64,000 bases of DNA, from NCBI RefSeq assembly GCF_031157315.1, contig NZ_JAVIFU010000002.1:186001-250000 (forward strand). The letters are read 5' to 3'. A model generated the notes under the pieces. It was not told the origin of the DNA, did no database searches, and saw only the letters and a program-made list of their open reading frames with translations. Below are positions 62,970-64,000 of this stretch, one piece after another (position 1 is the stretch's first letter; each line of letters starts with the position of its first letter). This DNA comes from Paenibacillus sp. LHD-38. Lineage in GTDB: Bacteria; Bacillota; Bacilli; Paenibacillales; Paenibacillaceae. The position numbers and the translations under genes were made by a program.

Positions 62970-63734
62970 ATGACTCTATTCAGCCCCGCTGCACCTACAA
63001 AATCAAGCATCGCAGTAGAACTGCAAGGCATCACCCGCAGGTTTAGCGGCCGTACCGTGCTTGAGGGAATTACGCTCTCCATCCCGCAGGGCGAGCTGTT
63101 TGGCTTGTTAGGCCCTTCCGGTTCGGGCAAAACAACGCTAATAAAGATAATGACAGGAATTGACCGGGCGGATGACGGTTCGGTTCGAATGCTCGGTGAG
63201 AAGATGCCGCAGCTGAAAATGCTGCAAGCCTTCGGTTACATGGCGCAATCGGATGCACTGTACAATGAATTGACAGGGAAACAAAATTTAGCTTTTTTTG
63301 GCGCCATGTTTGGTCTAAAGGGTGAAGCGCTACAAGCCCGGATTCAGGCCGTTTCCAAACTTGTTGCATTGACCGATCATCTAAACAAACAGACCGCCGC
63401 TTATTCCGGAGGAATGAAAAGAAGGCTATCGCTTGCCATCGCCCTCCTGCATGAACCTAAGCTGCTCGTGCTAGACGAGCCGACGGTGGGCATTGATCCG
63501 GTCTTGCGCAAGTCCATTTGGAAGGAGCTCTCCGAGCTTGCCACACAGGGCGTGACTATTATTTTGACGACTCATGTCATGGATGAAGCAGAGAAATGCG
63601 ATCGCTTAGGTCTGATCCGGAGCGGAAAGCTCATAGCAGTCGATACGCCGCAAGCCCTCAAGGAGCAGGCTGGCTGCAGCACGTTAGAAGAAGCGTTCAT
63701 TGCGCTTGGCGAGAACGAAGGTGACCAGCGATGA
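62970..63734 (+). CDS. ABC transporter ATPase (drug-export type)
   Basis: A 254-residue nucleotide-binding subunit. Walker A is GPSGSGKTT, the signature YSGGMKRRLSLA, Walker B LLVLDEPTVGIDP, and the H-loop LTTHVMDEAEKC. It pairs with the membrane subunit whose ATG overlaps its stop. The ATG at 62970 follows aaaaaaggag; a start at 62949 would place that site inside the frame. The doubled TetR-type operator directly upstream predicts induction by a ligand; the repressor gene is not in the window. Confidence 0.9.
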   Translation: MTLFSPAAPTKSSIAVELQGITRRFSGRTVLEGITLSIPQGELFGLLGPSGSGKTTLIKIMTGIDRADDGSVRMLGEKMPQLKMLQAFGYMAQSDALYNELTGKQNLAFFGAMFGLKGEALQARIQAVSKLVALTDHLNKQTAAYSGGMKRRLSLAIALLHEPKLLVLDEPTVGIDPVLRKSIWKELSELATQGVTIILTTHVMDEAEKCDRLGLIRSGKLIAVDTPQALKEQAGCSTLEEAFIALGENEGDQR

Positions 63735-64000
63735 GAATACGCGCACTGACCATCCGGATCATCAAGCAATTTTTGCGTGATAAGCGGACGCTTGCCTTAT
63801 TGTTTCTTGCCCCCCTTCTTATCCTGAGCTTAATGAAGCTCGTATTTGACGGGCAAGCCGTAGCTCCTGTGATTGGAACCGTTAAACTCCCCGCTGCCCT
63901 AAACGAGAAATTCGAGCAGCTAGGTGCCGATATTGTCATCTATGACACGGACTCTGCTGCTCAATCCGCGATTCAAGCAGGCGACCTGGACGGCATCCTG
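63731..64000 (+). CDS. ABC-2 type permease, N-terminal part (runs off the right edge)
   Basis: The first 90 residues of a membrane subunit. It overlaps the ATPase stop by four bases (ATGA). The N-terminus has a basic stretch and one helix (TLALLFLAPLLILSLMKLVF), then the start of an extracytoplasmic domain (VAPVIGTVKLPAALNEKFEQ). This is the usual ABC2_membrane layout, partner of the ATPase before it. Fate of the C-terminus is unknown. Confidence 0.87.
   Translation, partial: MRIRALTIRIIKQFLRDKRTLALLFLAPLLILSLMKLVFDGQAVAPVIGTVKLPAALNEKFEQLGADIVIYDTDSAAQSAIQAGDLDGIL

Overview
The window comes from the chromosome of a Gram-positive, endospore-former-type bacterium of the order Bacillales, most likely Paenibacillus or a close relative. 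The evidence is gene content and order shared with Bacillus (yloB-rqcH, ylbF-ylbG, ylaN-ftsW, yuaF-floT, acsA-acuA-acuC-ccpA, aroK-aroA), strong AGGAGG ribosome-binding sites, frequent GTG and TTG starts, T-box leaders and an S4 leader. Base composition looks even throughout. I see no rRNA, tRNA, insertion sequence, prophage or CRISPR array, so this reads as core chromosome.

Layout, left to right. 0-8.4 kb: start of dapF, a SERCA-type Ca2+ ATPase, divergent rqcH (ribosome quality control), and an overlapping operon of LysR regulator, PHP phosphoesterase and B12-binding MerR regulator. 8.5-16 kb: ylbG and ricF, an XPB-type helicase translationally coupled to a helicase-associated partner, a nuclease lipoprotein and an M20 amidohydrolase. 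16-25 kb: yugN-ftsW, an Asp23 protein, a Ca2+/H+ antiporter, ylaN, an HPr-like protein without the phospho-histidine, an M29 aminopeptidase, a lipoprotein, a diguanylate cyclase and autoregulated rpsD. 25-34 kb: the floT-yuaF membrane pair behind a sigma-W-like promoter, T-box-controlled tyrS, PBP1A, an aldo/keto reductase and a VOC protein.

34-46 kb is a carbon-metabolism block. acsA faces acuA-acuC across a region with a consensus CcpA site, followed by mtnN, ccpA itself, small genes, and ptsG-ptsI. acuB is absent between acuA and acuC, and ptsH is absent between ptsG and ptsI. 45-51 kb holds a Q/N-rich, almost uncharged protein, a CoA-binding protein, aroA and aroK, gndA and unknown genes. 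51-64 kb has T-box-controlled proS, an ABC transporter with a divergent two-component system (resembling LnrLMN/LnrJK), yktB, an RND efflux pump, and the start of a second ABC exporter behind a doubled TetR-type operator.

The most unusual signal is a dispersed repeat of about 38 bp, present at five loci as single copies or head-to-tail arrays. Every locus has the same orientation relative to the downstream gene. A 7-bp hairpin (AGGTTTG, 5-nt loop, CAAACCT) ends 2-4 nt before the Shine-Dalgarno sequence of ylbG, the XPB helicase, yugN, acuC or ptsG. One stem base pair covaries between copies (G-C to T-A), which points to a folded RNA element close to the ribosome-binding site.
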